From Chitinimonas viridis (GTDB lineage: Bacteria; Pseudomonadota; Gammaproteobacteria; Burkholderiales; Chitinimonadaceae), in NCBI RefSeq assembly GCF_030409555.1, contig NZ_JAUFPU010000018.1:845191-907069 (forward strand): a DNA stretch of 61,879 bases. The letters are read 5' to 3'. Under the pieces are notes generated by a model. It was not told the DNA's origin. It worked only from the letters and a program-made list of their open reading frames with translations, and searched no databases. How positions within the stretch are numbered: the stretch's first letter is position 1; every line of letters begins with the position of its first letter. Positions 47,917 through 55,974 of the stretch are shown here, one piece after another. Position numbers and translations under genes: made by a program.

Positions 47917-48678
47917 TCAGGCGTCACCTCGGCGGAATTCCCTCACCACATGGGCTTGCCGGCGACTGACCGGCAATTTCTCGGCGCAGCCATCCAGTAT
48001 TGCCATCCAATGGCCTTCGCCTTCTTCGTGGCCACGCTCAAAGCCCTGCAGCTTGTTGCGGGCAATCAGACAATTGCGATGGATACGCAAAAAGCGGTCG
48101 CCAAATTCGGCTTCCAGCTGGGTGAGCGATTCTTCCAGCAGAAACTCGGCTTCGCGGGTCTTGAGGGTAACGTACTTCAGCTCGGCTTTCAGGAATAACA
48201 CTGAATCCACCGGCACCAGCCTGACCCTGCCGCGCTCTGCCACGCTGAAATACCGCCTTGCCGTGGTCGCCAAGGAGGCCAATGCATCGGTACTGGCATG
48301 CGGCAATTCACGCGCACGGGCCAGCGCAGCGGCCAGCCGCTCCTGCCGTATGGGTTTCAGCAGGTAATCGAGCGCATGCACTTCGAAAGCTTGTACCGCG
48401 AATTCATCGAAGGCTGTGCAAAAGATCACGGCTGGCCTGTGGTGCAGACGCCCCAGGTGGCGAGCCAGCTCCAGGCCATTCATGCCGGGCATGTTGATGT
48501 CGGTCAGCACCAGGTCGGCAGGCTGCTGCACCAGTTTCTCTATGGCTTCCGGGCCGTTTTGGGCCGTGCCGACCACTTCGTGCGGAAACTCGGCACGGCA
48601 GTCGGCCAGGATATCCTGCAGCCGGTTCAGGGCTGGTGGTTCGTCGTCCACCAGAAACACTCGGAGCGTAGCAGTCAT
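47917..48678 (-). CDS. LytTR family response regulator (AlgR-like)
   Basis: 253 aa. Receiver domain with the acidic pocket DDE (11-13), phosphoacceptor Asp60 in LVLTDINMPG and Lys in LLKPIR. The C-terminal LytTR DNA-binding domain (about 145-245) includes VDSVLFLKAELKYVTLKT, FLRIHRNCLIARN and LDGCAEKLPVSRR. Overlaps the upstream kinase gene by 4 bp. LytTR regulators often govern envelope, polysaccharide or competence genes. Confidence 0.93.
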   Translation of the reverse strand: MTATLRVFLVDDEPPALNRLQDILADCRAEFPHEVVGTAQNGPEAIEKLVQQPADLVLTDINMPGMNGLELARHLGRLHHRPAVIFCTAFDEFAVQAFEVHALDYLLKPIRQERLAAALARARELPHASTDALASLATTARRYFSVAERGRVRLVPVDSVLFLKAELKYVTLKTREAEFLLEESLTQLEAEFGDRFLRIHRNCLIARNKLQGFERGHEEGEGHWMAILDGCAEKLPVSRRQAHVVREFRRGDA

Positions 48679-49691
48679 AGTTTTGCCGTGCGGTAAGGCA
48701 TAGTTACATGCACTTGATAATAGTCGTTGCCCACGGTGGTTTTCAGGCTAGCTTCAGCATCAAAGTGCAAACGCAGCCTTTCCCGGATGTTGCCCATCGC
48801 CATCTTGTTGCCGGAATGATGATCCCCACCCTCTTTGTAATAGGGGTTACGGATATCAATATGCAACTCATCTCGTGATCGAAATATATTGATGCTGATG
48901 ATACCGGGTGCAATGGCAGGTTCAATACCGTGATACACGGCGTTTTCCAGCAAGGGTTGCAGCACCAGTGGCGGCACCAGCGCATCAGCTGGCATGCGTT
49001 CACTGTGCCATTCCAGCTGCATCCGCCCTCCTAGCCGCAAACCCTCTATCCGCAAGTACTGGCTGGCCAGCGCCACCTCGCGTGCCAACGGCACCAGATC
49101 ACGGTTCTCGGCCATAAAAACTCGGAACAGATCAGCCAGATCTTCCAATGCTTCTTCTGCCTTGCGCGGCTCGCTGCGTATCAGGCTCAACACCGCATTC
49201 AGGCTGTTGAACAGAAAATGGGGCCGTATCCGGGCTTGCAGTGCTTGCAGCCTGGCCTCGGTCAGCAGTGGCGACATGGCACGGCTGCGTAGCCGGAAGT
49301 AGCCCAAAAGCAACAGAGTCAGTGCCGAGCTGGCAACCAGCGTGCGCAGATAGCTTTGTGCCACCAGCGGGTAGAAATCAGCCAGGCCAATACGGACCAG
49401 CATGCCGACAGCAGTGCATAGCAGCACGCAGACAGTCACACCCATGCCATAGGGCAAGCGCAGCAAGCGATCGCGTAGCAGCGCCAGGCTGCCGAGTGCA
49501 AACAGCAAAGTGGGCTGTAGCAAGGCGGCTTGCGCGATGTATTCACGCATCGCATCGCGCACGCTATCGGTGCTCCACAAAGCCAGACCCACCGCGAACA
49601 GGTTGGCTGACAGCAGCACGCGCAGCATGACGCCGAGGTTGCGGGTATCGGGCAGCTTGTCTGGCACGGACTGGGGTAGCGGGCTATTCAC
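48675..49691 (-). CDS. LytS/AlgZ-type sensor histidine kinase
   Basis: 338 aa. Four predicted N-terminal transmembrane helices (about 21-39, 56-72, 84-104 and 117-133) with little periplasmic loop, then the His_kinase domain with His158 in IRPHFLFNSLNAV and an HATPase part (PLVLQPLLENAVYHGI; N-box; GNKMAMGNIRERL). Partner of the LytTR regulator, joined by an ATGA overlap. The region upstream carries DnaA-box-like sequences. Confidence 0.92.
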   Translation of the reverse strand: MNSPLPQSVPDKLPDTRNLGVMLRVLLSANLFAVGLALWSTDSVRDAMREYIAQAALLQPTLLFALGSLALLRDRLLRLPYGMGVTVCVLLCTAVGMLVRIGLADFYPLVAQSYLRTLVASSALTLLLLGYFRLRSRAMSPLLTEARLQALQARIRPHFLFNSLNAVLSLIRSEPRKAEEALEDLADLFRVFMAENRDLVPLAREVALASQYLRIEGLRLGGRMQLEWHSERMPADALVPPLVLQPLLENAVYHGIEPAIAPGIISINIFRSRDELHIDIRNPYYKEGGDHHSGNKMAMGNIRERLRLHFDAEASLKTTVGNDYYQVHVTMPYRTAKL

Positions 49692-50182
49692 AGGGCGGCT
49701 TGATTAAGTAAGTGTGTAAAGATGGATAAAGATTAATAAAGGTAGCCGAAATCTGTGGAAAACCCAGATAACGTTTACTTTTCACAGGCTTAAGCCCCCT
49801 GTACCCGGTGCATAACTGTGTACTTGCGGGCAGAACGCTTAGTGGATGCTTTTTGGGCCTGTGCAAAAGGGCCGAATTATCCCCAATCCATACCCACGTT
49901 CACGCCATCGCCCGGCCATCCGGTAGGGCAAGCCGGATGGACGGCACAAACAGCGTGGTTTTGGGGCAGCTGGCAGCCGCCAACAGCCCTGCCAGACCGG
50001 GTTTCAGCCCCCATGGCGGTCGCCAGGTTCGCCACAGCAAGCGGTGGAAATCGCATTGTGGTTTTCTTTTTGCGCTGCCAGCGTATAGAACGTTGTTAGA
50101 GCCGTAGCGTAGCGAACTGACCAAGATGTGTGGTTTGCGACGCTTGCAACGTGCCCCTACATCGAAGCCGCAGGAGGAAACC
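49692..50182. other. Gene-free region with a DnaA-box-like cluster
   Basis: 491 bp. The first ~50 bp are clearly AT-rich (around GATTAATAAA). Matches to TTWTNCACA: CTTTACACA (49713-49721, minus, 8/9), TTTTCCACA (49754-49762, minus, 9/9), CTTTTCACA (49778-49786, plus, 8/9), TTATGCACC (49807-49815, minus, 8/9) and TTATCCCCA (49877-49885, plus, 8/9 of TTATCCACA). The rest (about 49890-50160) has no clear gene. Confidence 0.5.
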
Positions 50183-50623
50183 ATGGACGAAGAGACCGTC
50201 AAACTCGTCTATTTCATCGCCGTGACTGGGCTGGTGACGCTGATTTTGCTATCGGTGCTGGCCGCCATACGCCGCGCCCTGATCAAGCAAGGGTGGCGTA
50301 TTGCCGAAGCCATGAGCGAAGAGCTTGATGCCGCCTCCTTGCCCGCCGCGATGGCCAACCCCGCCCCACAGGCCACCCCAACAGCGACAGACACCTACCA
50401 GTTGCCCGGTCACCTGATCCCCAGTGCCAGCCGTCTGATTGGCATGGTGGGCCTGGTCATCATGGCCGCCATGTATGTCGGCATCGGCTATTTCGCCCTC
50501 TACGCCGCCTTTTTTAGCCCGGCTTCGCTGGCCTATATCGACGATCTGGCCAAGTACTTCCTGGTCGGCTCTGCCCTGTTTGCCCCTTATGCCTTCAACC
50601 AGCTGTCGAGCATGATGAAGTGA
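50183..50623 (+). CDS. Small two-helix membrane protein of unknown function
   Basis: 146 aa from ATG 50183, preceded by the strong site AGGAGGAAACC. An N-terminal helix (about 8-29), an Ala/Pro/Thr-rich linker (about 48-72), and two further hydrophobic helices (about 84-108 and 123-140). I do not recognise a family. It precedes the DUF1906-like gene by 38 bp and may be co-transcribed; a role in export or anchoring is only a guess. Confidence 0.65.
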   Translation: MDEETVKLVYFIAVTGLVTLILLSVLAAIRRALIKQGWRIAEAMSEELDAASLPAAMANPAPQATPTATDTYQLPGHLIPSASRLIGMVGLVIMAAMYVGIGYFALYAAFFSPASLAYIDDLAKYFLVGSALFAPYAFNQLSSMMK

Positions 50624-50661
50624 ACATGTAAGAGAAAAACAATACGCGCAGGAGGATGGCA

Positions 50662-51345
50662 ATGGGTTTTCAGGCAGGATTCGACACCTCGCACTACCCT
50701 GGCGATAGCCAGATGGCCTGGCTCAAGGCCAACACCAACCTAGCCTGGTGCGGCTTTTACCTGGCGCCCGCCCCCAGCCACGGCGATACCGGCTGGATGA
50801 ACACCCGCGCCACCCTGGTCGCCCAAGGCTGGGGCCTCGCCCCGGTCTACCTCGGCCAACAGACCGCCGGCCCCGGCTCGCACATCATCACCGCCGCCCA
50901 AGGCAGTCTCGACGGTGCCAATGCCGCACAACTGGTCGGGCAGGCCGGTTTTGCCCAAGGCAGCTACGTCTATCTCGACGTAGAAGACGGCTCCGCCCCC
51001 ACCGCCGCCAGCCAGGCCTATATCAAAGCCTGGGCCCAGGCACTGGCCCAGCAAGGCTATGGCGTTGGTATCTACTGCTCACACGTCATCGCCGCCAGCC
51101 TGTTTAACCTGCTGCAGACACTGGAATTGAACGCCACACCGCGCATCTGGGCCTATAAGGTGAGCACCACCGCCACCCATGCCTACACCGGCAGCATCGC
51201 CACCTTCCCAACGCCTGATCCCGCCGGCAGCGGCTATGCCAGCGCCAGCATCTGGCAGCGCGAACAGAATTGCACGCTTAGTTTGCCGGGGGCGCCGGTA
51301 ACGGCGATGACGGTGGATTTGAGTACGGCGGGAGTGGATTTATAG
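50662..51345 (+). CDS. DUF1906 glycoside-hydrolase-like protein (Rv2525c-like TIM barrel)
   Basis: 227 aa from ATG 50662, six bases after GGAGG; ATG 50656 is too close to that site. The protein opens GFQAGFDTSHYPGDSQMAWLKANT, then WCGFYL, LAPVYLGQQ, and YVYLDVEDG, the TIM-barrel pattern of DUF1906 with an acidic D-x-E pair typical of GH25-like hydrolases. No signal peptide is seen. Function may be peptidoglycan-related but is untested for this family. Confidence 0.8.
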   Translation: MGFQAGFDTSHYPGDSQMAWLKANTNLAWCGFYLAPAPSHGDTGWMNTRATLVAQGWGLAPVYLGQQTAGPGSHIITAAQGSLDGANAAQLVGQAGFAQGSYVYLDVEDGSAPTAASQAYIKAWAQALAQQGYGVGIYCSHVIAASLFNLLQTLELNATPRIWAYKVSTTATHAYTGSIATFPTPDPAGSGYASASIWQREQNCTLSLPGAPVTAMTVDLSTAGVDL

Positions 51346-51806
51346 AGTAAGCGAGAATGGCGAATGATTTTTTGCACTTTCAGATATAACGTTGGTACCT
51401 TATCAGCGGTTCTCATTGCAGGCCTAATTTCTTTGCCGGGGTTGATCGTTAGTAAAGAGCTGAAAATTTCAGAGTTCCGGTAGGCTTGGATTGACGGGTT
51501 GCGATCGGAAATTTCTACTTTGATTGCGAATATCTTCTAAAAACGAATGGATGCATGTACAAGCAGTCGTAAATGTTTACCGAATACCCAGGTTTGCTAC
51601 CTTATTTTTGTCGCAAGGGTTGTTTTCGGCATACATTATGAGAACGACCTCACTAGAGTTCTAACGAGATGGTGAGAAACTCGCCAGTTCCTGTATAGGA
51701 TTTTTCTCTACTGCTTTTCGATTTAGCAGCTAAGCCCTGGTCGGTGAGTCAGGGTGGCTAATAATTAGCGGCCGACTTGGCAAAAAGGATAGTAAATGCG
51801 CTCTAA
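51346..51806. other. AT-rich left flank of the island
   Basis: 461 bp, lower in GC than the neighbouring 50 kb. Contains the pseudogene above, the left copy of the GTAAAGAGCTG direct repeat (51452-51462) and a weak minus-strand hairpin near 51731-51760 that could end the island operon. I checked both strands for a short precursor-peptide gene and saw none with a ribosome site. Confidence 0.5.
51364..51540 (+). pseudogene. Decayed membrane-protein gene with in-frame TAG
   Basis: From ATG 51364 the frame reads a short N-terminal part with one transmembrane helix (TLSAVLIAGLISLPGLIV) and VSKELKISEFR, then TAG (51481-51483), then AWIDGLRSEISTLIANIF and TAA. The joined stretch ISEFR-x-AWIDGLR resembles the common EFRQAWID-x-LR motif of small membrane proteins found in phage and island contexts, so the TAG most likely replaces the CAG for Gln. 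Codon-level similarity fades after the second stop. Confidence 0.6.
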
Positions 51807-53033
51807 TCAATTGGATACGATTACTCCTCGACTAGTTACTATGAAATCTATAAGTGTTTTGTAATCACAGTAAGATTCGCATTGCTTTCTCAACTCAAGC
51901 ACTGACATATGCCGGTTCTGATTCAAACTCTCCAGCGCAGAACGTACTTTCCCATGATTAACAACACGGTGAGAATAGCCGCGAGAATATATATAAATAA
52001 CATTATTATGTACATGCGTAACAAGGGGAAATTCATTTGCCAAACTAATTATAGAATTGTCGGACCAATGGGCACTTTCCTTAATTGGAGAGCCAGAAAA
52101 CAGCATATTACTCCAAGAACGATGGCGAGCATTAGTTAGGATATTCTCCACCGTAACCCCAACCAACTCATTACTATTTTCAGCTCCTAAGCGATGTAAA
52201 ATAACGTCACTGAGTGTTGTACCAAGATCCTTGTTACCTTGATCAATAAGCAGCCCTATGGTGTGCGAAATTATTTCGTCTGTGCTACGAAAGGTCAGTT
52301 TAAAAGAAATATCTATGCTAAATTCAGGAGCATCACCTATATGAGCATAGTTTGCCGGTAGAACAAATCCATCTCCAGGTTCGATAGTGTAACGTGTAGC
52401 GTCTTGCAACGATCGAGGTATGCCTAATAAAGCATCTTTTTCGAATATAAAAATATCCTTAGGGCATGGGCCGAGATTAAAATGAATAACCGACGCGCAA
52501 GGCTCGTCATAATGTACTCCGAACGGCGTGAATCCATAGTCACCCGCAAATATGACAGCCTCGATGCCAAGATGCAGTGGATCCTCCTCATATATTTTTG
52601 GTCGGATCCAAGCAGCAAACTTTGCGCATGCTCTTAGTGCCCAGCGCTCCGCCCCGTTAAGGATTAGACCTGATTTTCTGCATTCAAAAATATCATTAAA
52701 CCAAGACTGAAAATTGCCTGCAGTATTAATCGGCGATTTCCATATCTTTCGTTCTAAGCTTGGGAACATTTCACCATTTACGTAAGCCCGAAGATACGGG
52801 CGCTTCTTCACTGCTTGATCACCTGGCAAGTAAAAAAACACCTCGGATATGTCGTCTATGGTAAATCCCAACGCATCAACCGCTCGTGGTAGAACTAAGG
52901 GAGGTAACAGCTGGTGTGGCTTTCTAGCTAGACTTAGCCAAGATTTGTCACATAGCCCCCTGGCATCAATAGATTGGTTCAATTTTGGCTCATTTACTAT
53001 ATTTAGATTAGCATCAGCCGCCACTAACTGCAT
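51807..53033 (-). CDS. JmjC/cupin-type Fe(II) oxygenase of the YcaO-TfuA operon
   Basis: 408 aa. The central cupin core shows H174-Y-D176 (GVHYDEP) and H231 (NYAHIGD), the H-x-D...H facial triad of JmjC-type 2-oxoglutarate/Fe(II) hydroxylases. The C-terminal 160 residues look like a helical/winged-helix lobe, as in ribosomal-oxygenase relatives. Its 5' end overlaps the MoaD-like gene by 20 bp. It could hydroxylate the modified peptide or protein made by the operon; the substrate is not known. The gene is AT-rich relative to the rest of the window. Confidence 0.6.
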   Translation of the reverse strand: MQLVAADANLNIVNEPKLNQSIDARGLCDKSWLSLARKPHQLLPPLVLPRAVDALGFTIDDISEVFFYLPGDQAVKKRPYLRAYVNGEMFPSLERKIWKSPINTAGNFQSWFNDIFECRKSGLILNGAERWALRACAKFAAWIRPKIYEEDPLHLGIEAVIFAGDYGFTPFGVHYDEPCASVIHFNLGPCPKDIFIFEKDALLGIPRSLQDATRYTIEPGDGFVLPANYAHIGDAPEFSIDISFKLTFRSTDEIISHTIGLLIDQGNKDLGTTLSDVILHRLGAENSNELVGVTVENILTNARHRSWSNMLFSGSPIKESAHWSDNSIISLANEFPLVTHVHNNVIYIYSRGYSHRVVNHGKVRSALESLNQNRHMSVLELRKQCESYCDYKTLIDFIVTSRGVIVSN

Positions 53034-53283
53034 GAACTATTACCAATTCATCGCTATCCATGAACGTAGCGTGAAAGAAATCCATCTCATAAATACGTTG
53101 ATTGTTAATAAAATACGCTAAACCAAGTGCCGTTTTATCGCCACAGCGCAGTGGTAATAATTCCTTCAGTTTATAGTTGTTGATAGTAAGCTCTTCAATT
53201 ATCTGACGCCAATAACGCCCCGCACACTGATAATCTCTTTCGAGAAGACTAAACTTGGGACCAATCAAAGTCAATGTTGGCAT
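53014..53283 (-). CDS. MoaD/ThiS-like ubiquitin-fold protein ending in Gly-Gly
   Basis: 89 aa. Short beta-grasp pattern (MPTLTLIGPKFSLLERDYQ first strands; a helix RYWRQIIEELTINNYKLKEL; FINNQRIYE; DSDELVIVHAVSGG). The DELVI-x-x-x-SGG ending is the signature of MoaD, ThiS and CysO, where the C-terminal glycine is adenylated and carries sulfur as a thiocarboxylate. AAGGT stands before the ATG. No E1-like ThiF/MoeB gene lies in the operon, so one encoded elsewhere would have to charge it. Position inside a YcaO-TfuA operon suggests it could supply sulfur. Confidence 0.7.
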   Translation of the reverse strand: MPTLTLIGPKFSLLERDYQCAGRYWRQIIEELTINNYKLKELLPLRCGDKTALGLAYFINNQRIYEMDFFHATFMDSDELVIVHAVSGG

Positions 53284-53291
53284 AAATTACC

Positions 53292-54743
53292 TTACACATA
53301 AGATGCAGCATAATGTGACATTCGGTCGAATACTGCCTGACCTAATGGTGAGAGATCGGCTCCAATCGGTATTTTAGTTGCTTGGCGCATGTACCAGAGC
53401 ACATAATGAAGTCGCTCCGCACGTCGCCCTATCAATGGGACTGTTGTTGCGCTTTCCAGTAAATATCGATGTACCGCGCAAGAGAAATGTAGTGCGAGTA
53501 AGACACCTCTCGCGTCTTTGGAGCCTGTCCCCGATGGCAATGTATGTATCTGCTTGGCATCCCGGTGTTGCAGATCTAGCAATTCACACATCATACCCAT
53601 CCAAACGTGGGCGAATTCATGAACTAATACTTCTTCAAGAATACCGAAGGATGATTGAAGTGCACCTTCACCTAGAAAAATGGTTTGAGGGATCTTGGGA
53701 TTTGTCATACTAATTTTCTGACATTGCCATCGAAGTAGACGAATTGGCAGTTCAAATAGTGGTGCGAGTGATTTGGAGCGCACCTTTACCTCACGAAGGG
53801 CGGTGTTTACCCACGCTGATTCTTTCTCCGTCAGCGCGGAGCAATCTGGGATTAAATCTTGTCGGAATACTTTACTACTAGCCACTTCACAGACATGCTC
53901 TGGACTTAATAATCTTAGATAATCATCTCGGCCACGACTAGGCTCCAGCCAACCCGCTCGCGTACCAGCCACTATCGAAAGGAAGCGCGAGGCATCAAAA
54001 TCGTCGTCAATGAATGGAAGACCACCTAGTTCGGTCAGTTTTATTTTTGAGCAGCTTAGCGATTTCGATGTGTAGCTTACTGGATTTTTGATTTCCCACG
54101 GACGTAATTCTATGAATTTTTGAAGATCCAGATATTTTATTCTATGAGGGTTAAGTGCTAAATCTAGATCCCTAGGATTGATGAGAATATTACCGAACTT
54201 AGCTAATAGGCAGGACCCATATTCAACTGTTCTCTCACCATACCACCTGCATGACATATGTGACAATATATGTTCTTTGGCAGGCGCGGATAAAACTCCG
54301 CTTTCCTCTTGGCATTGAAGATAATGCCGCCAATGAATCAAAGGTTCACTTATTGCAGTATAAGGATAGTTTGGCAAATGAAGTAAAGTGACTTCATCAT
54401 CCGGCAGCGCAGGATTGGCGTGAAATGCCTGGAAAACATCACCAAACCCACACATTCCTACATGTCCCAGCTCTACAGCACGAATCGCACCTATTGAACA
54501 AAGCCCCCAAATACGGGCCCCAGAACGAATTGCATCTCGAATTTCCGCATGACCGACAGCAGGCCGTTGATGAAATAACCCATCGGCAATCGCAATTAAT
54601 GCATCTGGCTCATCTTTAATTAGCGCTTGTATATCCCCTCTGCCAATGGGTTGATGCAAAACTATGCCTTCTGCGCTTAATCGAGTTTGCGTCGTCAATC
54701 CAAGGCTTGGACCTGCAAAGAGGTGTAAATGGTGATTAATCAC
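53292..54743 (-). CDS. TfuA domain fused to an HExxH peptide-modification domain
   Basis: 483 aa from GTG 54743, which overlaps the YcaO stop by 8 bp (GTGATTAA) and gives the usual TfuA start (INHHLHLFAGPSLG). ATG 54758 and TTG 54797 are other options. Residues about 1-200 are TfuA-like: IADGLFHQRPAVGHAEIRDAI, SIGAIRAVELGHVGMCGFGDVF, DDEVTLLH and SEPLIHWR. Residues about 340-483 carry HEFAH (375-379) with a later GVLLALHF, matching the HExxH-type putative peptide hydroxylase family (TIGR04267-like). TfuA works with YcaO in backbone thioamidation; the HExxH family is linked to 2-oxoglutarate-dependent beta-hydroxylation. Both parts in one chain are unusual. Confidence 0.7.
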   Translation of the reverse strand: MINHHLHLFAGPSLGLTTQTRLSAEGIVLHQPIGRGDIQALIKDEPDALIAIADGLFHQRPAVGHAEIRDAIRSGARIWGLCSIGAIRAVELGHVGMCGFGDVFQAFHANPALPDDEVTLLHLPNYPYTAISEPLIHWRHYLQCQEESGVLSAPAKEHILSHMSCRWYGERTVEYGSCLLAKFGNILINPRDLDLALNPHRIKYLDLQKFIELRPWEIKNPVSYTSKSLSCSKIKLTELGGLPFIDDDFDASRFLSIVAGTRAGWLEPSRGRDDYLRLLSPEHVCEVASSKVFRQDLIPDCSALTEKESAWVNTALREVKVRSKSLAPLFELPIRLLRWQCQKISMTNPKIPQTIFLGEGALQSSFGILEEVLVHEFAHVWMGMMCELLDLQHRDAKQIHTLPSGTGSKDARGVLLALHFSCAVHRYLLESATTVPLIGRRAERLHYVLWYMRQATKIPIGADLSPLGQAVFDRMSHYAASYV

Positions 54744-55974
54744 GGGCCTTGATCTCATGTAGTATCCGAGGTCCAACTCGACGAGATTCCGGGTCAAATT
54801 GCTCTAGGCCCGGAGCAATTACTCGTACAACCTGTATAGGTAGATGCTCCGGAGTCAATGTGACCACGATAGGAGAGGGAAGACCTTCTGATTTGACTAT
54901 CTTATTCAAAGTTGTCCACGCCGTAGCTAGGTCTACACAGCATTGTTCCTGATCAGCGATCCGCCCAAAATCGATGACACAATCATTATGTGAGATACGC
55001 GCGCGTAAGCCCTCATTCGCTGCAAGTTCAGCGCTTGGCCCCGACGCCATGAACATTTCATGGCGCCGCACTATGTCATCTCGCCCACCATGAATGTGAC
55101 TTAATCGCGCCTGCGCTGCTTCAGTTATAGCACGGGTCATCGCAATAGACTTATTTAGATGTAGTCCATAGCCCGCAGCAATTGCGATTGGTGATGTTAG
55201 ATTTGGTTCAAGAATATAGGCTTCGAAATATGGTAGCCCTCCTAAAGCGGATGTATAACGTACGAATATTTCGAGATCTGCTTGAATAATTAGATCTACA
55301 AGCATCTCCAGATGATCAGGGAGGTCCTTTAAGCTAACGAGTTGTGATGAAGGCCTTATGCAATTTAATGCTGTGGTGTCACGCTCAATTAATTCTGCTA
55401 AACCGTGCACACTCGCTTCTAGAATAGAGTTGCCTGATGCTAGGCCACTTGTGCTGCCGCCGAACGTTCCAGTATAAGGAAGGTCATGTGTCGGCATCCA
55501 AATTAGTTCCGCAGGAACCCAAATCATCTCCTCACTGTCAGGGTGCCGCACCTGAATCGCTGCAGTCTGTTTTTCTGGGTTTAGGTCAGCTTGCCACTTA
55601 GGGCAAAATAAGCGGATATCAAAGGGCTGCGGAAAAGACGCGGCGATATCACCTAATGCAATAACATCGTGCTGCAAGAGGCTTGCGCCAGGTTCAGCAA
55701 ATGCAAACTCAATGGATTCAAGTAACGCACCCGCGATCGCTTCCTGCAACGAGAGTCCTTTTCCTGCATTTACACATAAATGTGACCGTGCAGCAGTAGG
55801 TCGGATGCTCGCAGCAACTGGTATGCCTATACGATCAAGCCATGTAACGTCAACGACGCGACTAACACCCAGCCGTCTTGCGATCGGCTGGGCAATTTCA
55901 ATGGTTTGCATAAGCGTTCGCTGCCGCAGCCCTGAATGGCTGTGAAACAGCCTGCTTTGAGCCACGGAAAGCAC
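54736..55974 (-). CDS. YcaO-domain cyclodehydratase/thioamidation enzyme
   Basis: 412 aa starting at GTG 55974, one base after the upstream stop. ATG 55911 would remove 21 residues that still resemble YcaO (SGLRQRTLMQT). The ATP-binding motifs are GKGLSLQEAIAGALLESIE (71-89) and ASGNSILEASVHGLAELIERD (179-199), with ITEAAQARL near 283. YcaO proteins phosphorylate a peptide-backbone amide so that Ser/Thr/Cys or sulfide can attack; those paired with TfuA usually install thioamides. No separate E1-like/ocin-ThiF partner is present, which fits the TfuA-dependent type. Confidence 0.85.
   Translation of the reverse strand: MLSVAQSRLFHSHSGLRQRTLMQTIEIAQPIARRLGVSRVVDVTWLDRIGIPVAASIRPTAARSHLCVNAGKGLSLQEAIAGALLESIEFAFAEPGASLLQHDVIALGDIAASFPQPFDIRLFCPKWQADLNPEKQTAAIQVRHPDSEEMIWVPAELIWMPTHDLPYTGTFGGSTSGLASGNSILEASVHGLAELIERDTTALNCIRPSSQLVSLKDLPDHLEMLVDLIIQADLEIFVRYTSALGGLPYFEAYILEPNLTSPIAIAAGYGLHLNKSIAMTRAITEAAQARLSHIHGGRDDIVRRHEMFMASGPSAELAANEGLRARISHNDCVIDFGRIADQEQCCVDLATAWTTLNKIVKSEGLPSPIVVTLTPEHLPIQVVRVIAPGLEQFDPESRRVGPRILHEIKARD

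Noticed and set aside
51541-51720. Short minus-strand frames of about 11-19 codons near 51640 as RiPP precursor peptides
   Set aside because: No ribosome site, no leader/core pattern, and they lie within the decayed gene remnant.
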